DNA from: Anaerococcus rubeinfantis
Lineage (GTDB): Bacteria > Bacillota > Clostridia > Tissierellales > Peptoniphilaceae
Direction: 5' to 3'
Assembly: GCF_001487145.1 (NCBI RefSeq)
Contig: NZ_LN913016.1
Coordinates: forward strand, 1,512,354 to 1,576,353
DNA length: 64,000 nucleotides
Shown here: positions 34,043-43,723 of the stretch, piece after piece
How the letters are laid out: each line of letters begins with the position of its first letter
Numbering within the stretch: position 1 is the first letter of the stretch
Made by a program: the position numbers and the translations under genes
The notes under the pieces: generated by a model
Told to the model about the DNA's origin: nothing
The model's input: only the letters and a program-made list of their open reading frames with translations
The model's database searches: none

Positions 34043-35521
34043 ATGAAAAAATTATCTATTGAAAAAATGGCTAAGACTGTTTCTGATAAAAGAAAAGAAA
34101 AAAATATCACTCAATCAAAACTTGCTGAAATTACTGGTATAAATAGAACAATGATTAGTCGTCTTGAATCCCTCGACTATACTCCTTCTATTGATCAACT
34201 CCAAAGTCTTGGTGAGGTTTTGGATTTTGATGTTGTTGATTTGTTTGTTGAGGAGAAAAAGGAAACTTCTAAGAATTTTTCTAATAAAAAATATAATATC
34301 GCTGTTGCTGGTACGGGCTATGTTGGTCTTTCTATTGCTACTTTGTTATCTCAACACAATCATGTTACTGCTGTTGATATTATTAAGGAAAAGGTTGATT
34401 TGATTAATGAGAGAAAATCTCCTATCCAAGATGAATATATTGAAAAATATCTTAAGGAAAAAGACCTTGATTTGACTGCCACTCTTGATGGTGAGTCTGC
34501 TTATAGGGATGCTGATTTTGTTGTTATTGCTGCTCCTACTAATTATGATTCTAAGAAGAACTTTTTTGATTGTTCTGCTGTTGAATCTGTTATTGAATTG
34601 GTTTTGAAGGTTAATCCTTCTGCTACTATGATTATTAAGTCTACTATTCCTGTAGGCTACACTAAATCTGTTAGGGAGAAATATAATACTAAAAATATTA
34701 TTTTTTCTCCGGAATTTTTGAGGGAATCTAAGGCTTTGTATGATAATCTTTATCCTTCTAGAATTATTGTTTCTTGTGATGATGAGAGTCGTGATAAGGC
34801 TGAAATTTTTGCCCATCTTTTACAAGATGGTGCTATTAAGGAAGATATTGATACTTTGTTTATGGGTTTTACTGAGGCTGAGGCTGTAAAACTTTTTGCT
34901 AATACTTATCTTGCTCTTAGGGTTTCTTATTTTAATGAGCTTGATACTTATGCTGAAAGCAAGGGATTAAATACTGAAGAGATTATTAATGGTGTTTGTC
35001 TTGATCCAAGAATTGGTTCTCATTACAACAACCCTTCTTTTGGTTATGGTGGATATTGTCTTCCAAAAGATACCAAACAATTATTAGCAAATTTTGATAA
35101 GGTTCCTCAAAATATGATTTCTGCTATTGTTGATTCTAATAGAACCAGAAAAGATTTTATTGCTGATCAAGTTTTAAATATAGCTGGATATTATGATTAT
35201 AATAGTGTCGATCAATATCAACCAGAAAAGGAAAAAGAATGCGTGATTGGAGTTTACAGACTTACAATGAAGTCAAATTCTGATAACTTCCGTCAGTCTT
35301 CTATCCAAGGAGTTATGAAAAGAATAAAAGCAAAAGGTGCAACAGTAATAATCTATGAGCCAACTCTAAAAGACGGAGAAACATTTTTTGGATCAGAGGT
35401 CGTTAATAACTTAAAAAAATTCAAAAAATTAAGCCAGGCTATAATTGCAAATAGATATAACAACTGCCTGGATGATGTCATCGATAAAGTTTATACTAGA
35501 GATATTTTTAAAAGAGATTAA
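34043..35521 (+). CDS. ugd: UDP-glucose 6-dehydrogenase with N-terminal XRE HTH domain (copy 1)
   Basis: A 492-residue fusion. Residues about 9-70 are an XRE/Cro HTH ([17 protein letters not shown] then [10 protein letters not shown]). The dehydrogenase begins near 84 with the NAD loop AGTGYVGLS (89-97), followed by [10 protein letters not shown] and the catalytic C339 in [11 protein letters not shown]. Subtracting the 79-residue extension puts this cysteine at 260, as in stand-alone streptococcal-type enzymes. It should oxidise UDP-glucose to UDP-glucuronate; GDP-mannose is less likely. The HTH may let it sense substrate or NAD and regulate capsule genes (inference). ATG follows GGAGA. Nearly identical to copy 2 in the centre. 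Confidence 0.9.
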   Translation: MKKLSIEKMAKTVSDKRKEKNITQSKLAEITGINRTMISRLESLDYTPSIDQLQSLGEVLDFDVVDLFVEEKKETSKNFSNKKYNIAVAGTGYVGLSIATLLSQHNHVTAVDIIKEKVDLINERKSPIQDEYIEKYLKEKDLDLTATLDGESAYRDADFVVIAAPTNYDSKKNFFDCSAVESVIELVLKVNPSATMIIKSTIPVGYTKSVREKYNTKNIIFSPEFLRESKALYDNLYPSRIIVSCDDESRDKAEIFAHLLQDGAIKEDIDTLFMGFTEAEAVKLFANTYLALRVSYFNELDTYAESKGLNTEEIINGVCLDPRIGSHYNNPSFGYGGYCLPKDTKQLLANFDKVPQNMISAIVDSNRTRKDFIADQVLNIAGYYDYNSVDQYQPEKEKECVIGVYRLTMKSNSDNFRQSSIQGVMKRIKAKGATVIIYEPTLKDGETFFGSEVVNNLKKFKKLSQAIIANRYNNCLDDVIDKVYTRDIFKRD

Positions 35522-35526
35522 AATCA

Positions 35527-35564
35527 AAAAAGCTATCATTGTTAATTCAATAATAGCTTTTTCA
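35527..35564. terminator. Bidirectional terminator between ugd copy 1 and the TupA-like gene
   Basis: AGCTAT-C-ATTG and CAAT-A-ATAGCT (35531-35558) pair with a 6-base loop; A-rich sequence precedes and TTTTT follows. It separates the plus-strand dehydrogenase from the end of the minus-strand capsule operon. Confidence 0.8.
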
Positions 35565-35573
35565 ATATTTTTC

Positions 35574-36590
35574 CTATTCTTTTAAGTCACTCATTATTTT
35601 ATTTATATCATTAATATCTAATCTTTTTTCATAAGGTAATCTTAGTAATTTTCCCACTAAAAGTTGAGATTTTCTACCTTTCCATTCATCAAAGCCATTT
35701 GCTGGTGTAAATGTTAATTCACCAAAATAAATTTTTCCATCAATTTCATATAAATCTACTCTTACATATATAAAATCTTCAGACAAAATCTTAGAAATTT
35801 CAATCATTTTTTCTAATTTTTCAGGTGGATTAGGGATTATTTCATGATTCAAAGCTGAGTCAGAATCCATAACAATATTTAACTTATTCCAATTAGTATC
35901 AAACCATGATTCACGGTAGGAATGATTTTTTCTATCAGAAATATATTCAACTATTAGAGGGTTTCCGTTAAAGCAATGGATTTTATAATCAGCTACACTT
36001 GGACCATCCATATCAAGAAGCTTTTCGCATATTATTTTTCTTTCTATATCCAAATAGTGAATCTCCATACCCGCATAACCATAAGGGAGTCTTTGCCATA
36101 GTTCCATTGACTTTTTCAAATCTTCATAATCTATATTTCTTTTATCTTCAATTATTTTATATCTTGCAGAGCCTGTAGTTGATTTAAAAATCATTTTATC
36201 TGGTAACTTTGAAAAATCAATCTCTTCAAAATTATCCCAGCATCCCAGTAAAGGAATTAAATATTCTTTTCCAATTTTTTCTTCAATATATTCACGTACA
36301 GAATATTTATCAGCACATATAGTCTTTAATTTTGTAGAATCATTAATTTTAAGCCATTGAACCTTCTCATTAAATGTTTGTGGATTTTCCAAAGGATTTT
36401 TATCACTTAAGCTTCTATATTTATACCAATCTATAAGTTCATTCTCAAAATCTTCTTTTTTAAGTTTTGAATAATATCTTTTATATAAAAAATCATAGAC
36501 ATTATAATCAATTACTCCAAATTTTTTTAGAACCTGTTTAATTATCCCAATTAAACCAAACCTTTTTATATAATATTTAAATTTATTCAT
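35574..36590 (-). CDS. TupA-like ATP-grasp protein (copy 1)
   Basis: This 338-residue protein matches the TupA-like ATP-grasp family common in polysaccharide loci, often loosely called glycosyltransferase. Conserved parts are NPQTFNEKVQWLKI near the start, DKYSVREYIEEKIG, YKIHCFNGNP, and the metal/ATP-binding end FIYVRVDLYEIDGKIYFGELTFTPANG. ATP-grasp enzymes form amide or similar bonds, and TupA joins glutamate to glucuronate in teichuronopeptide, so linking an amino acid to a uronic acid is plausible here. The start at 36590 follows GGAGG. Last gene of the main capsule operon. Confidence 0.82.
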   Translation of the reverse strand: MNKFKYYIKRFGLIGIIKQVLKKFGVIDYNVYDFLYKRYYSKLKKEDFENELIDWYKYRSLSDKNPLENPQTFNEKVQWLKINDSTKLKTICADKYSVREYIEEKIGKEYLIPLLGCWDNFEEIDFSKLPDKMIFKSTTGSARYKIIEDKRNIDYEDLKKSMELWQRLPYGYAGMEIHYLDIERKIICEKLLDMDGPSVADYKIHCFNGNPLIVEYISDRKNHSYRESWFDTNWNKLNIVMDSDSALNHEIIPNPPEKLEKMIEISKILSEDFIYVRVDLYEIDGKIYFGELTFTPANGFDEWKGRKSQLLVGKLLRLPYEKRLDINDINKIMSDLKE

Positions 36591-36622
36591 ATATCCTCCA
36601 TAATTCATAAAAAATAAACTAA

Positions 36623-38134
36623 TTATATAGATTTTCTTTTTAATATTGCTTTAGATATTTCAAATACATCCATTAATTTATCACGATAAAAAATCATATT
36701 GAAAATAAATGTTAACAAAGATGCAAAAACAAATACAATTATTGCATTTATAAGCCAATATATATAAGATGTATTTGGAAAAATGAATATTTTACCTGCA
36801 CAGATGGCTGTCAAAAATATTATAACCGCTAACTCTATAATTTTCTTTAAACTTTTAACAACATTAACTTTTAATATTTTTTTATTGGCATAATAAATAA
36901 ATTCTGATGTTCTTATTATCATAGCCATAATTGTTCCAATTGCTACACCTACAATACCATATCTTCTAACTAAAATTACAGAAATAACAATATTAGTTAT
37001 ACACTCAACCCAGGCTCCTTTTCTAGTTTCTTTAAAGTGACCAGCAGCATAAACCAAAGTTAAATATGGTAATCTAATTGCCCACAAACACTCACTAATA
37101 ACCAATAAAATACCAAAAGTAGGTCTAATATAATCGGCATCATGAATATTTGAAGTATAAATTTTCACAAAAGGTATAATTAAAACTACCGAGCAAGCAA
37201 ACAAAACAGTGCATATCATAAAATAAATAATTTCATAAAGTTCAAATTTATTTCTTAAATTTTCCGTTTCTTTTTTACTTATCATATCACCAAAAGAAGC
37301 ATCAAGGCCTGATGAGAAAGCTGTAATTAATGCTTTTACACCCTTTACAATTAACATATATACAGAATAAACTGAAACTTCTGATAGTGTGCTAAAAATA
37401 GTTAATACTGTAATATCAGTATTAGTGTGAACAACATAAGCAATATGTTGAGCAAGTCCATCCCACTTATTTTTTATAATAAAATTCTTATTAGCATTTT
37501 TTAAATCTAGATTAAATTTTCTTTTAACATATAAATTTTGAGCAATCGGTCTTAATACAAAAATTAAACTTACACTAAGTTTTAAGATGTGAACGGAAAC
37601 ATCAGCTCTTGCCATTATTATAGCTGCAATAATAGCTAGAATATATGTACCAATTTGTATAATTGAAATGACATAAGTTTCTTGGTTAGCCTGTAAATAA
37701 ATTCTATAAACCATACCAAAAAAATACTCAGAAAAAATACTTATTGAAATTATTATAATTAAAGAAGATACATATAGTGTACTTTTTGACGTTTTTATAA
37801 AATATGGATATGCAAAAGTTAGTACTACTATATAAATTATAAAAATAATAGCAATAGTTCTAAAGAATTTCTCTGTTGCATACAAAATATCAGTAATTTT
37901 TTTATCATCTTTTTGAGAGATAGGCTCATACAATATAGATTTAACAACTGGCCCAACTCCAGATTCAAGTAAGCTTATATACGCCAAAAATTGAGTTACA
38001 GATGATATTAAACCATTTACATTAGACCCATACTTGCTGATTATTATTTTTGGTAAAACAAAGCCATAAACAAATATAAAAACTTGTAATATTAAATTTG
38101 TTAATACATTTAAAAATGCTTTTTTACTTCTCAT
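36623..38134 (-). CDS. wzx: Wzx-type polysaccharide flippase (copy 1)
   Basis: A 503-residue MATE/MOP-superfamily transporter with about 12-14 membrane helices, predicted to flip lipid-linked repeat units across the membrane. The N-terminal stretch GFVLPKIIISKYGSNVNGLISS is a recognisable family start and is repeated with changes in the second flippase (57413-58903), so the two are paralogues. The start overlaps the polymerase gene by 11 bases. Confidence 0.88.
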   Translation of the reverse strand: MRSKKAFLNVLTNLILQVFIFVYGFVLPKIIISKYGSNVNGLISSVTQFLAYISLLESGVGPVVKSILYEPISQKDDKKITDILYATEKFFRTIAIIFIIYIVVLTFAYPYFIKTSKSTLYVSSLIIIISISIFSEYFFGMVYRIYLQANQETYVISIIQIGTYILAIIAAIIMARADVSVHILKLSVSLIFVLRPIAQNLYVKRKFNLDLKNANKNFIIKNKWDGLAQHIAYVVHTNTDITVLTIFSTLSEVSVYSVYMLIVKGVKALITAFSSGLDASFGDMISKKETENLRNKFELYEIIYFMICTVLFACSVVLIIPFVKIYTSNIHDADYIRPTFGILLVISECLWAIRLPYLTLVYAAGHFKETRKGAWVECITNIVISVILVRRYGIVGVAIGTIMAMIIRTSEFIYYANKKILKVNVVKSLKKIIELAVIIFLTAICAGKIFIFPNTSYIYWLINAIIVFVFASLLTFIFNMIFYRDKLMDVFEISKAILKRKSI

Positions 38135-39374
38135 TTACACTTTCCTTCTTATTATTTTCAAGTAAATATGATTTTTTATCAAAAAATTTACAATTGTTTT
38201 TATTACTTTGATCTATTACATAAATCAAAGAGTAGAATACTGCTATAATCAGATGTTCTTTTGTATATATAGGCTCTGACAGTGATATCAGCAAGCAAGC
38301 TAAACTATATCCCATCAAAATATCAACAACTTTATTTTTGTTTTTATAATTATAATTATAAATTGGATAAGAAATTATAAGAACTAAAATTATTAATCCT
38401 AATATCCCTCTTTGGAATAATATGTCCAAAAAATAATTATGAGCTCCATAAAAATTGCCTATAATTTTGACTAAATCTACATCACTTAATGCTCCATATC
38501 CCAATAATATCCTCTCAGATACAAGTTTAACAATATTTGACCATAATATAGTTCTTCCGCTTAATGTTGCACCCTTTCCCAAAACTTTTGATATCATTAT
38601 AATTATTTTTGAGTTAAATGAAATAAGTATTTCCATTAATAATATAACAATAATTATTACTCCATATATTTGTTTTGAATTAAATAATCCACTATTTACA
38701 ATAAAAAATATCCATAACAAAATAAATACGCAAGCTATAACTGCTGTGGCAGTAAAATAAATCATCAAAGCCTGATAGAAAATACCAAATAAAAAAATTC
38801 CAGTATATAAAGAAACTTTTTTATTTCTTTTCATATCAATTATTGAAGAACAACACATTCCTGGAAGTAAGTATTTTATTGTAGAATTTACATTCATATA
38901 TAAAAAATTAGGGAATTTGGGATCATTTGTAATAGCTGGTATTCCTTTTGGAAAAATAATAAAAAAAACTATATTTATTATAAAAAAAATTAAACTAATA
39001 TCTCTTATTACAAAAACAAATACCTCTGTTTTTAATGAATCTTTTAAAATTGTTATAATTGTATAGCAAACTAACAGAACTACTAACGCATGTTTTATCG
39101 ATTCACTAATTTGGCCATTATTTACAATTGTGGATAGAACCAAAACCAAATTATAAGCTATTATTAATAAAAACGAGTAATTGAATGCTTTTCTTGTAAC
39201 AAAAAAATTTATTACTAACATAGAGTAAGATATAATTTTAATTAAATTGATTAAATAGGACGAGGAATTTTCTGAAATTGCAGGTGGTAATAATAGCATT
39301 AAAAACATTGAAAAATAAAATATATAATATTTTAATATTTTCTTATCAATTCTTATTTTTGCATTAAGCATCAT
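38124..39374 (-). CDS. wzy: Wzy-type O-antigen/capsule polymerase or ligase-like protein
   Basis: This 416-residue protein has about 10-11 membrane helices and a large loop before the last group, with GRTILWSNIVKLVSERILLGYG and GAHNYFLDILFQRGILGL. The pattern (R-x-x-x-W ... G-x-G ... H-N-x-x-L) is typical of the O-antigen ligase/polymerase superfamily. Position beside a flippase makes polymerase the likely role. Sequence conservation in this family is low, so specificity cannot be read. Confidence 0.82.
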   Translation of the reverse strand: MMLNAKIRIDKKILKYYIFYFSMFLMLLLPPAISENSSSYLINLIKIISYSMLVINFFVTRKAFNYSFLLIIAYNLVLVLSTIVNNGQISESIKHALVVLLVCYTIITILKDSLKTEVFVFVIRDISLIFFIINIVFFIIFPKGIPAITNDPKFPNFLYMNVNSTIKYLLPGMCCSSIIDMKRNKKVSLYTGIFLFGIFYQALMIYFTATAVIACVFILLWIFFIVNSGLFNSKQIYGVIIIVILLMEILISFNSKIIIMISKVLGKGATLSGRTILWSNIVKLVSERILLGYGALSDVDLVKIIGNFYGAHNYFLDILFQRGILGLIILVLIISYPIYNYNYKNKNKVVDILMGYSLACLLISLSEPIYTKEHLIIAVFYSLIYVIDQSNKNNCKFFDKKSYLLENNKKESVNEK

Positions 39375-39422
39375 CTTCTCCCATCTAGTGTTTCCTTTTA
39401 ATAAATTTAAAACTCATTAAAA

Positions 39423-40490
39423 TTATTTTCTCGAATTTTTAATACCTGATAAGAAATTATACAATAAATAAACAAAATAATATAATTTCAATCTTTTTCT
39501 CTTAACAAAGAATATCATAACTTTTAATCTCGTAGGTAAAAAATTCATAGAAACACTATCTATTGCCTCTTCATATGTTTTAACTTGAATTAAATCTCTA
39601 AATAGTTTTATTTTTTTATTAAATCCTTTATTATTTTTTTTATTAAAAAAATTATGATCAATATTCCACATTAAAACTTGAACACACCTTAGGTTAAAAG
39701 CATCTACGTATGAATCATCTTTATTAAACTTATCTATAAATTTTTTATATTCATTTATTAAATTTTCAAATTCTTCTCTACTATTTTCCATATACTTCTT
39801 ACCAGAACTAATCGAGTTCATTGATAGCCTATAATTATATAAACATTCATTTAGATAGTATATTTCACTAGCATATTCTGTTGCATTCAACCAAAATACA
39901 GTATCTTGAGCTTTTATTAACCCAGGTTTGAATCTGATTTTATTATTTTTAATTATATTATTTTTAATAACCTTACACCATGTTGTTCCTGATGAAACTA
40001 CAGTTTTTTGATCTCCACCATTATAATATTGTGATATCATTCTTTTTTGAAACAAATCTTTTTTATCTGTAATGTATTGATTGTTGTCAAATGGCAAAAC
40101 TCTACATTTAAACTTATTGCTTTCATCATAAAACGCGTTATAATTAAATACAATCATGTCAGTATCAACTTCATCAATATATTTACATATATTGCTAATA
40201 AAGTTTCTCTCTACATAGTCATCACCATCAACAAAAGTTAGCCATTCGCCTTTAGAGTTTTCTATCCCCGTGTTCCTTGCTACAGAAACTCCTTTATTTT
40301 TTTGATGAACTATTTTTATGTTATCATAATTAAAATAAGAATCGATTATTTTTCCCGAAGAATCTGTACTTCCATCATCAACCAAAATAATCTCATAATC
40401 ATCATCAGATTGATCAATTAAAGATTCTACACAATTTTTCACGTATTTTTCAACATTATATATTGCAACAACCACACTAAGTTTAGTCAT
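39423..40490 (-). CDS. Family 2 glycosyltransferase
   Basis: A 355-residue GT-A enzyme with the family start KLSVVVAIYNVEKYVKNCVESLIDQ, the nucleotide-binding VDDGSTDSSG, the metal-binding DGDDYV (DxD-type) and the acceptor-side segment KAQDTVFWLNATEYA. It adds a sugar to the lipid-linked repeat unit on the cytoplasmic face. It is the only classical glycosyltransferase in the main operon apart from the initiating enzyme. It overlaps the CapA-like gene by one base. Confidence 0.9.
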   Translation of the reverse strand: MTKLSVVVAIYNVEKYVKNCVESLIDQSDDDYEIILVDDGSTDSSGKIIDSYFNYDNIKIVHQKNKGVSVARNTGIENSKGEWLTFVDGDDYVERNFISNICKYIDEVDTDMIVFNYNAFYDESNKFKCRVLPFDNNQYITDKKDLFQKRMISQYYNGGDQKTVVSSGTTWCKVIKNNIIKNNKIRFKPGLIKAQDTVFWLNATEYASEIYYLNECLYNYRLSMNSISSGKKYMENSREEFENLINEYKKFIDKFNKDDSYVDAFNLRCVQVLMWNIDHNFFNKKNNKGFNKKIKLFRDLIQVKTYEEAIDSVSMNFLPTRLKVMIFFVKRKRLKLYYFVYLLYNFLSGIKNSRK

Positions 40491-41656
40491 TATATCTCCA
40501 TCGTTAATTTATATTCTTTTTTTAAATCAAAATCTATAGGATTTTTACCAGTAAAAGTTTTATATATCTTCTCGCAATCTTTTATTAGCTTATTACTATT
40601 TATTTCTTCTAAATTAAATAAATCATAAGTATTGATTACTTTTTCAGACCCATTATCATTTATAATTTTAGCAATTGAAAATGATAATTCGTAATCTTTA
40701 TTAGTTAGAATATCCAAGTGTAGAACAATTGAATACATAGGTAAATCTTCATTTATTAAATATATAGTATCAGGCGACATAAAAAAATTCCCGAGTGAGT
40801 AAGCTACAAAAAAATCTTCATCAAACTTACACTCTTGAACAATATGAGGATGGTGTCCAATAACAATATCAATACCAAGTTCCTTTAATTCTTCTACTAA
40901 TTCACGAGTATAAATACCTGGCTTAATATTGAATTGTCCACCTGAATGCATTAATAAAACAATATAATCGACCTTGCTTTTCAAAATAGATATATCTTCA
41001 ATTAAATTTTTATTTATTTCAGTAATGTTTTTGTCATCTATTCTAGGCCTATTATATTCTTTTTTTAAAATTTTCATTAACCTAACTCTATTTTCAGCAG
41101 AAATAAATTTTTCCTTTAACTTAGAATAAATATCTTTCCTACTATTATCTAGCCAATCTTGTTTTTCAAAAAAATTTACCATATACTCATCTTCAGCACT
41201 CAACATATTTTTATTAATACTGTAATTTGATCCATAAGTGTAAGCTAAAAAACCAATTTTTATATTATTTATTTCTATAATTTTAAACCTTTTACCATTT
41301 TTATCTATATTCGTACCAATATAATCAATCTTTTTCTTATTTAAGATATTCATTGTTCTTAAAAGACCTTCTTTGCCTCTATCTAAACAATGATTGTTTG
41401 CTGTTGATAGAAGATTAAATTTAGCTCTGGAAAGCTCATCAGCAAATGAATCTGGCGTATTATAAGAGTAGATATCATAAGAATATTTTGCGTCTTTACC
41501 AGCCAATACTGTTTCTAAGTTTCCTACCAAATAATCTGTTTTCTCAAAAATATTAGAATTTGATAAAATACCATCAAAATTATATTTATTTTTTATTTTT
41601 GATTTTCTTAAAGTTGGCAATTCACACATAATATCGCCAGTAAAACTTATCCTCAT
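40490..41656 (-). CDS. CapA-family metallophosphatase-like protein
   Basis: This 388-residue protein matches the CapA/PgsA family (PGA_cap domain) with FTGDIMCE, VGNLETVLAG, TANNHCLDRG and IGHHPHIVQ, which hold the metal ligands of a calcineurin-like phosphoesterase. CapA is known from poly-gamma-glutamate capsules. Here no signal peptide or membrane anchor is visible, unlike classical CapA, so it is probably cytoplasmic. In this operon it may trim or modify an amino-acid-bearing intermediate (inference). Confidence 0.82.
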   Translation of the reverse strand: MRISFTGDIMCELPTLRKSKIKNKYNFDGILSNSNIFEKTDYLVGNLETVLAGKDAKYSYDIYSYNTPDSFADELSRAKFNLLSTANNHCLDRGKEGLLRTMNILNKKKIDYIGTNIDKNGKRFKIIEINNIKIGFLAYTYGSNYSINKNMLSAEDEYMVNFFEKQDWLDNSRKDIYSKLKEKFISAENRVRLMKILKKEYNRPRIDDKNITEINKNLIEDISILKSKVDYIVLLMHSGGQFNIKPGIYTRELVEELKELGIDIVIGHHPHIVQECKFDEDFFVAYSLGNFFMSPDTIYLINEDLPMYSIVLHLDILTNKDYELSFSIAKIINDNGSEKVINTYDLFNLEEINSNKLIKDCEKIYKTFTGKNPIDFDLKKEYKLTMEI

Positions 41657-41666
41657 TAAATAACCC

Positions 41667-42698
41667 CTACAAATTATCTATAACTTTTTTATATTCTTCC
41701 CATCTACCTATTTGCTCAGGCATTTGAGTTATATCGGGATCTGCTGAGCAATTTCCTTCTATTATTGAAACTTCACCATTATCTAAAATTGCTATATCCC
41801 ATCCTACATATCTAACTTCATTTGAAACTTTGCTAGCTCTTATAACTGTATCTATTACTTCATTCCAATAAGGAACTTTAAATCCCAATAATTTTTTGTG
41901 ACTTATAGGATGTTCATAGTATTTATTATTACTTTTATCTATAGCACAGCTTATTACTTCACCTGTCTTTACATCCATTTTCATAGCTAAGCCATGTTGA
42001 TGGAAATTATCTGTAGATTTTTCTCCATTTCCCATCCTAAGAATTGCATCCATTACATGAACTTTCTCATTATCCCTTATAGTTACAACTCTAATTGTAT
42101 TAACTGATGATGGATTAAACTCTGCAAGTTCTTTATTTTGTACTAAAGCTCCTTCTAAAATAAATGATTTTCCATTTATTTTTTTATAAAATTCTTCAAA
42201 ATTTTTAATTTCATTAGATTTATGTTTAGTGATTCCATTACCACCACTACCTATATTTTGTTTTAGAAAGAAAATATCATGTTTTAAAATAAAGTCTGAA
42301 AAATCTTCGAATCTAGTATTATCAACATCAAGCCAATCTCTTTTTAAAAAATCATTGAACTTATTGTTAAACTTCAATTTATCATCAAACAAATCGATTT
42401 TTGTTGAGCCATTACATTTAATCAATATTTTTTTCCATTTTCTTCCAACTATAAATTTGTTTCTTTCTGAATAGTTTTTCTTATAAAAATTGTATTGAAA
42501 ATAATCATTAATTCCAGCACCCAAAACAATTACACTTATCCAAAAATCAAAAAATATTTTAACGCTTTCTAGCTTAGACGTTTCTCCGATAAACATATTT
42601 TTTAACAAAGAATACTTATTTATGTGATTTTTTACATAAGCTTTAACGCCTTTTTCATTGTTATAGCCTGTTAATCTTATTTTTTCATTATTATCCAA
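41667..42698 (-). CDS. Sugar-transfer-associated ATP-grasp protein
   Basis: The product (343 aa) fits the ATPgrasp_ST family found next to polysaccharide genes. Visible parts are FFLKQNIGSGGNGITKH (glycine-rich ATP loop), NPSSVNTIRVVTI, and the metal-binding end VGWDIAILDNGEVSIIEGNCSADPD. Members are thought to join an amino acid or acid group to a sugar-related acceptor, but no reaction is established. It lies between the CapA-like and ornithine-cyclodeaminase-like genes. Confidence 0.82.
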   Translation of the reverse strand: MDNNEKIRLTGYNNEKGVKAYVKNHINKYSLLKNMFIGETSKLESVKIFFDFWISVIVLGAGINDYFQYNFYKKNYSERNKFIVGRKWKKILIKCNGSTKIDLFDDKLKFNNKFNDFLKRDWLDVDNTRFEDFSDFILKHDIFFLKQNIGSGGNGITKHKSNEIKNFEEFYKKINGKSFILEGALVQNKELAEFNPSSVNTIRVVTIRDNEKVHVMDAILRMGNGEKSTDNFHQHGLAMKMDVKTGEVISCAIDKSNNKYYEHPISHKKLLGFKVPYWNEVIDTVIRASKVSNEVRYVGWDIAILDNGEVSIIEGNCSADPDITQMPEQIGRWEEYKKVIDNL

Positions 42699-42712
42699 AA
42701 TATATCTCCAAA

Positions 42713-43702
42713 TTAAATTTCTAAAATCTCGCCAACATCTTCTGATTTATCATAAACAAATTTAGCTAATAACACATCTTCATATGCCATTCCTACAGAG
42801 TTAAAATATATTAAATTATCTTTATCGTTTCTTCCTTCTTTTTTACCTAAAATAATTTCAGCTAATTCAGCATGAATATTTTCATCTGTAAGTAAGCCGT
42901 CTCTATACATTTTACTTATAGTTTGACTTCCTCTATGTTTAACAGCATTCCACTCATCACAAACTATTTTATCTGACTTAAAGGCAACATCATACTCATC
43001 TTCAAATCCACCAACATGAACATAAAAATTAGCTTTGTCAAGCCATTCAGCCTTTAAAACAGCCTCTTGACCTGATATTGCAGTTACAACAATATCTGAT
43101 CCTCTAATGGCTTTTTCAAAATTATTGTCGCATATTTCAAAGTTTATATCTTTATATTTTTTTGAAAGATTTTCTACAAATTTTAAGCATGATTTGTGAG
43201 TTCTTGATGACACTCTACATTCTTTTAAACTTGGATGGATGAGCTTAAAGACTTCCAAATGCATTTTTGCTTCTTCTCCAGCACCTATAAAACCAATAGT
43301 TTTACTATCTTTTTTTGCCAAATATTTTGATGCTAAAGCAGCAACTCCAGCTGTTCTAAATTTTGTAAGCCAAGAACTTGATACTATTGCAATTGGTTTT
43401 CCAGTTTTTATTTCAGATATTATTGTAATACCATTTACATTTTCAATATTCTTACTAGCGTTTGTTGGAAATACAGAAACCCATTTTAAACCACTTACAT
43501 TTTCATCTAATAAAGTAGATGGCATACAATTAATTCTATTTTGAGATATAGGATCAAATATCTGAGAGGATTTTTCTGGCAAAATAACTCTATCTTTACC
43601 TCTATGTATAAAAGATTTTTTTATCACATCAATTCCATCAATCCAGTGATCTTTCATTATATCTATAACTTGTTTTTCTGAAATAACTTTAATTTTCGTC
43701 AC
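42713..43702 (-). CDS. Ornithine cyclodeaminase / mu-crystallin family dehydrogenase
   Basis: A 329-residue NAD(P)-binding protein of the OCD/mu-crystallin family, with the Rossmann loop GFIGAGEEAKMH near 135, a preceding SSWLTKFRTAGVAALASKYLA segment and the C-terminal FNSVGMAYEDVLLA. Relatives include ornithine cyclodeaminase, alanine dehydrogenase and SbnB, which makes an opine-like intermediate. Its place among ATP-grasp genes suggests it makes an unusual amino acid for polymer decoration. The exact reaction is not predictable. Confidence 0.83.
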   Translation of the reverse strand: MTKIKVISEKQVIDIMKDHWIDGIDVIKKSFIHRGKDRVILPEKSSQIFDPISQNRINCMPSTLLDENVSGLKWVSVFPTNASKNIENVNGITIISEIKTGKPIAIVSSSWLTKFRTAGVAALASKYLAKKDSKTIGFIGAGEEAKMHLEVFKLIHPSLKECRVSSRTHKSCLKFVENLSKKYKDINFEICDNNFEKAIRGSDIVVTAISGQEAVLKAEWLDKANFYVHVGGFEDEYDVAFKSDKIVCDEWNAVKHRGSQTISKMYRDGLLTDENIHAELAEIILGKKEGRNDKDNLIYFNSVGMAYEDVLLAKFVYDKSEDVGEILEI

Positions 43703-43723
43703 CTTTTCACCTCTGAATTTATT

